This document shows, in pieces, positions 62,371-64,000 of a stretch of 64,000 nt of DNA. The stretch is from Verrucomicrobiota bacterium (GTDB taxonomy: Bacteria; Verrucomicrobiota; Verrucomicrobiia; Palsa-1439): positions 1 to 64,000 of the forward strand of contig VHCW01000010.1 of assembly GCA_016871575.1 (NCBI GenBank), in the 5' to 3' direction. The position numbers and the translations under genes are program-made. The first letter of the stretch is position 1. Each line of letters opens with the position of its first letter. Below the pieces are notes generated by a model. It saw only the letters and a list, made by a program, of their open reading frames with translations, searched no databases and was not told the DNA's origin.

Positions 62371-64000
62371 TTATTTCTTTCCCCCGGCGCGGATTTCGTA
62401 GAGGCGGTAGCCGACTTCGCGGATGCCGGCGATGGTTTCGGGGTAGGGGGTGTCGCACACGTCGAGGAAACCATTTTGGAAGTTCTCGCCGTCGAAGCGA
62501 CCGGTGGTCGGCTGCTCGCCGAACTGGTGCCAGTGCGCGCCGACGAAATTCGGATGACGCAACGCGGAGGCGATGTACGTGGCGTAGGCTTTGCCGCGTT
62601 CGGCTTGGTTGGCGACCGCCCGGAGGCTTGCGTGAAACAGGCCGCGGTCGAGCGCGCCGAAATGGAACTCCCCAATCATCACTGGTTTGTCCACGCCTTC
62701 GGGAAGTTGGAAATCGTCCAAGGTGTACCGGTAGAGGTTGTAGCTGACGATGTCGCAGTACTTCGCGCCGATGACAACAGCCGCCTTGGTCGAGCCGGCG
62801 AACCGGCAACCCATGTAGAGCTTGTTCGGCGCGACGGCTTTGAACTCGTCGCGGACATTCTTGAAGTACGCCTCCGTCAACACGAGCGTGAACGAGGCGC
62901 AGTCATCTTTCGCGCCGGCGGGCGGTTGTTGCTGCGATTTCAGCAGCGCGCCCCAATCGGCGTAGTCGGACTTCCATGCGGCGTTGAGCTTGGCAATCGT
63001 GCCGTGTTTCTCCTTGAGTTGGCGGATCATTTCGATCTTCGCCGGTTGGGTGGCGGGCGATTGCAGCGTCCACTCGGCCAGCGCGGTGTCGTTGCCCCAG
63101 CGGATTTCGTTGTCCACGAAGAACCCGAAACACCACGGGTCGTCCAATTCCGCCTTGCGGGCGAGCAACTGGTTCCGGAAGTTTGCGCGGAACTCAGGAT
63201 GGAACGGATCCTTGAATTTCCACCAGCCGCTTTGGCTGCCCTCGATGTCGGGCGACTTCAACTCGAAGCGGTCGCAATACGGCGTGCGCTGCATTTGACA
63301 GATGCGGACATCGGAACTGTTGGCGATGGTGTTCATGCCCCAACTGCGGAGGCGTTTGTGCGCCATGTCGGCGTAGCGAGCAAACCAGTCCTTGCCATAC
63401 TTGCGGTAGGCGTTGGCCGACGAGAAATCGTACGTCCGCTTGATGCCGCGCGCCTCGTAGTACGGCCAGAGCAACGCGTCGCGGGTCGTGTAGAACAAGG
63501 CGAACGGCGAATTCGCCTTGGGCAGGTCGGTAAAATAAAACTCGCGGTCTTCCAACGGTGTCACCGCCGTCGAGGAGGTCACGCGCACCGGACCGTGCGA
63601 CCACCAGAGACAACCTTCCGGGTCAATCATCCACCATTTCCCGTCAATCTTCTCGACCCGGAAATGTCCTGTTGCTTTCCGCTTTGGTCCTTTCGCCCAG
63701 CCGCCGTACTTGTTCCAGCCATCCGGCCCTGGACGCGCCTTCAGATCAGCCATCTCGTTCTTCAACGCTCGTTTCAGGTCAGCGTCCGAATGTGTTTTGC
63801 CCGGCCAATCCTTGTGTTTGAACTGGCCATAGACATCAATGAACGGGAAAAATTTCTCCGGCGGCAACCGCATCCACGCCGGCGCTTCCGGCAACGGGCC
63901 GGTGTGAGCGACGATGCGTTTCACAGCCCAACGCCAATCGAGCTTCGGTTCTTTGATATAGACCGCCACGCCGACGACCTTCGAGGCGTCCAAGTCGGAC
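62371..64000 (-). CDS. Beta-agarase-like glycoside hydrolase (GH50-like), N-terminus outside the window
   Basis: At least 543 residues, open to the right edge. The (beta/alpha)8 part shows SWGMNTIANSSD, FGFFVDNEIRWGN (candidate acid/base Glu) and MIGEFHFGALDRGLFH (candidate nucleophile Glu), the pattern I associate with GH50 agarases. The visible N-terminal part (VGVAVYIKEPKLDW...) looks like the end of a beta-sandwich module. GH50 enzymes release neoagaro-disaccharides from agarose. GH86 or GH42-type relatives are alternatives. Near a sulfatase cluster and a symporter, a role in degrading a galactan is plausible. Confidence 0.65.
   Translation of the reverse strand, partial: SDLDASKVVGVAVYIKEPKLDWRWAVKRIVAHTGPLPEAPAWMRLPPEKFFPFIDVYGQFKHKDWPGKTHSDADLKRALKNEMADLKARPGPDGWNKYGGWAKGPKRKATGHFRVEKIDGKWWMIDPEGCLWWSHGPVRVTSSTAVTPLEDREFYFTDLPKANSPFALFYTTRDALLWPYYEARGIKRTYDFSSANAYRKYGKDWFARYADMAHKRLRSWGMNTIANSSDVRICQMQRTPYCDRFELKSPDIEGSQSGWWKFKDPFHPEFRANFRNQLLARKAELDDPWCFGFFVDNEIRWGNDTALAEWTLQSPATQPAKIEMIRQLKEKHGTIAKLNAAWKSDYADWGALLKSQQQPPAGAKDDCASFTLVLTEAYFKNVRDEFKAVAPNKLYMGCRFAGSTKAAVVIGAKYCDIVSYNLYRYTLDDFQLPEGVDKPVMIGEFHFGALDRGLFHASLRAVANQAERGKAYATYIASALRHPNFVGAHWHQFGEQPTTGRFDGENFQNGFLDVCDTPYPETIAGIREVGYRLYEIRAGGKK

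Noticed and set aside
1-64000. tRNA, rRNA or CRISPR array
   Set aside because: No cloverleaf-like or regularly spaced repeat arrangement was recognised in the gaps; the repeated palindromes are REP-like, not CRISPR.

Overview
The window looks like chromosomal DNA of a polysaccharide-degrading member of the PVC superphylum, most likely Verrucomicrobiota. The support is inference, not a marker-gene test. The DNA is GC-rich. There are fifteen secreted type I sulfatases, twin-arginine Gfo/Idh/MocA proteins, a DUF6807 protein, a URO-D-family methyltransferase homologue and a sodium:solute symporter, a mix typical of Verrucomicrobiota, Planctomycetota and Lentisphaerota. No rRNA, tRNA or CRISPR array was seen.

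Layout. Positions 1-251 hold the start of a GT39-type membrane glycosyltransferase (minus strand). From 528 to about 5060 (plus) lie a CsgG-like protein, a small lipoprotein, and a DUF6807 / Gfo-Idh-MocA / sugar isomerase-like trio that resembles a keto-sugar pathway. Positions 5054-11949 (plus) are housekeeping: thpR, recA, alaS, serS, tilS. Positions 11894-19844 hold secreted carbohydrate-active proteins (beta-helix protein, esterase, SGNH hydrolase, M14 peptidase, sialidase-like propeller).

Positions 20002-47798 are a minus-strand sulfatase cluster of fifteen genes, many joined by 4-bp ATGA or GTGA start/stop overlaps. It falls into an upstream block (47798 down to 40113, five sulfatases) and a downstream block (36922 down to 20002, an FG-GAP repeat protein, ten sulfatases and a small double-CxxC membrane protein). 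Between them is a scarred zone, 36923-40112. It holds REP-like palindromes, a ParD/ParE-like addiction module whose antitoxin was split by an IS4-family element with a perfect 10-bp target duplication, a frameshifted toxin, a 231-bp element with terminal inverted repeats, and a small unknown gene.

Positions 47928-49675 (plus) encode a GMP-synthase-like ATP pyrophosphatase and HisF. Positions 49682-62105 (minus) encode a second Gfo/Idh/MocA protein, a GldA/GldF/GldG-like ABC module with a DUF4340 protein, a URO-D-family protein coupled to a glycosidase-like propeller and a ceramidase-like hydrolase, and a sodium:solute symporter. The window ends inside a beta-agarase-like (GH50-like) enzyme.

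Taken together, the accessory genes read as a locus for stripping sulfate, acyl groups and sugar units from a complex sulfated, possibly marine algal, polysaccharide outside the cytoplasm, with uptake through the symporter. No SusC/SusD pair and no sulfatase-maturing enzyme are present in the window. Several families of GTAG- or GTAC-headed palindromes in inverted pairs are scattered through it, one of them inside the alaS reading frame.
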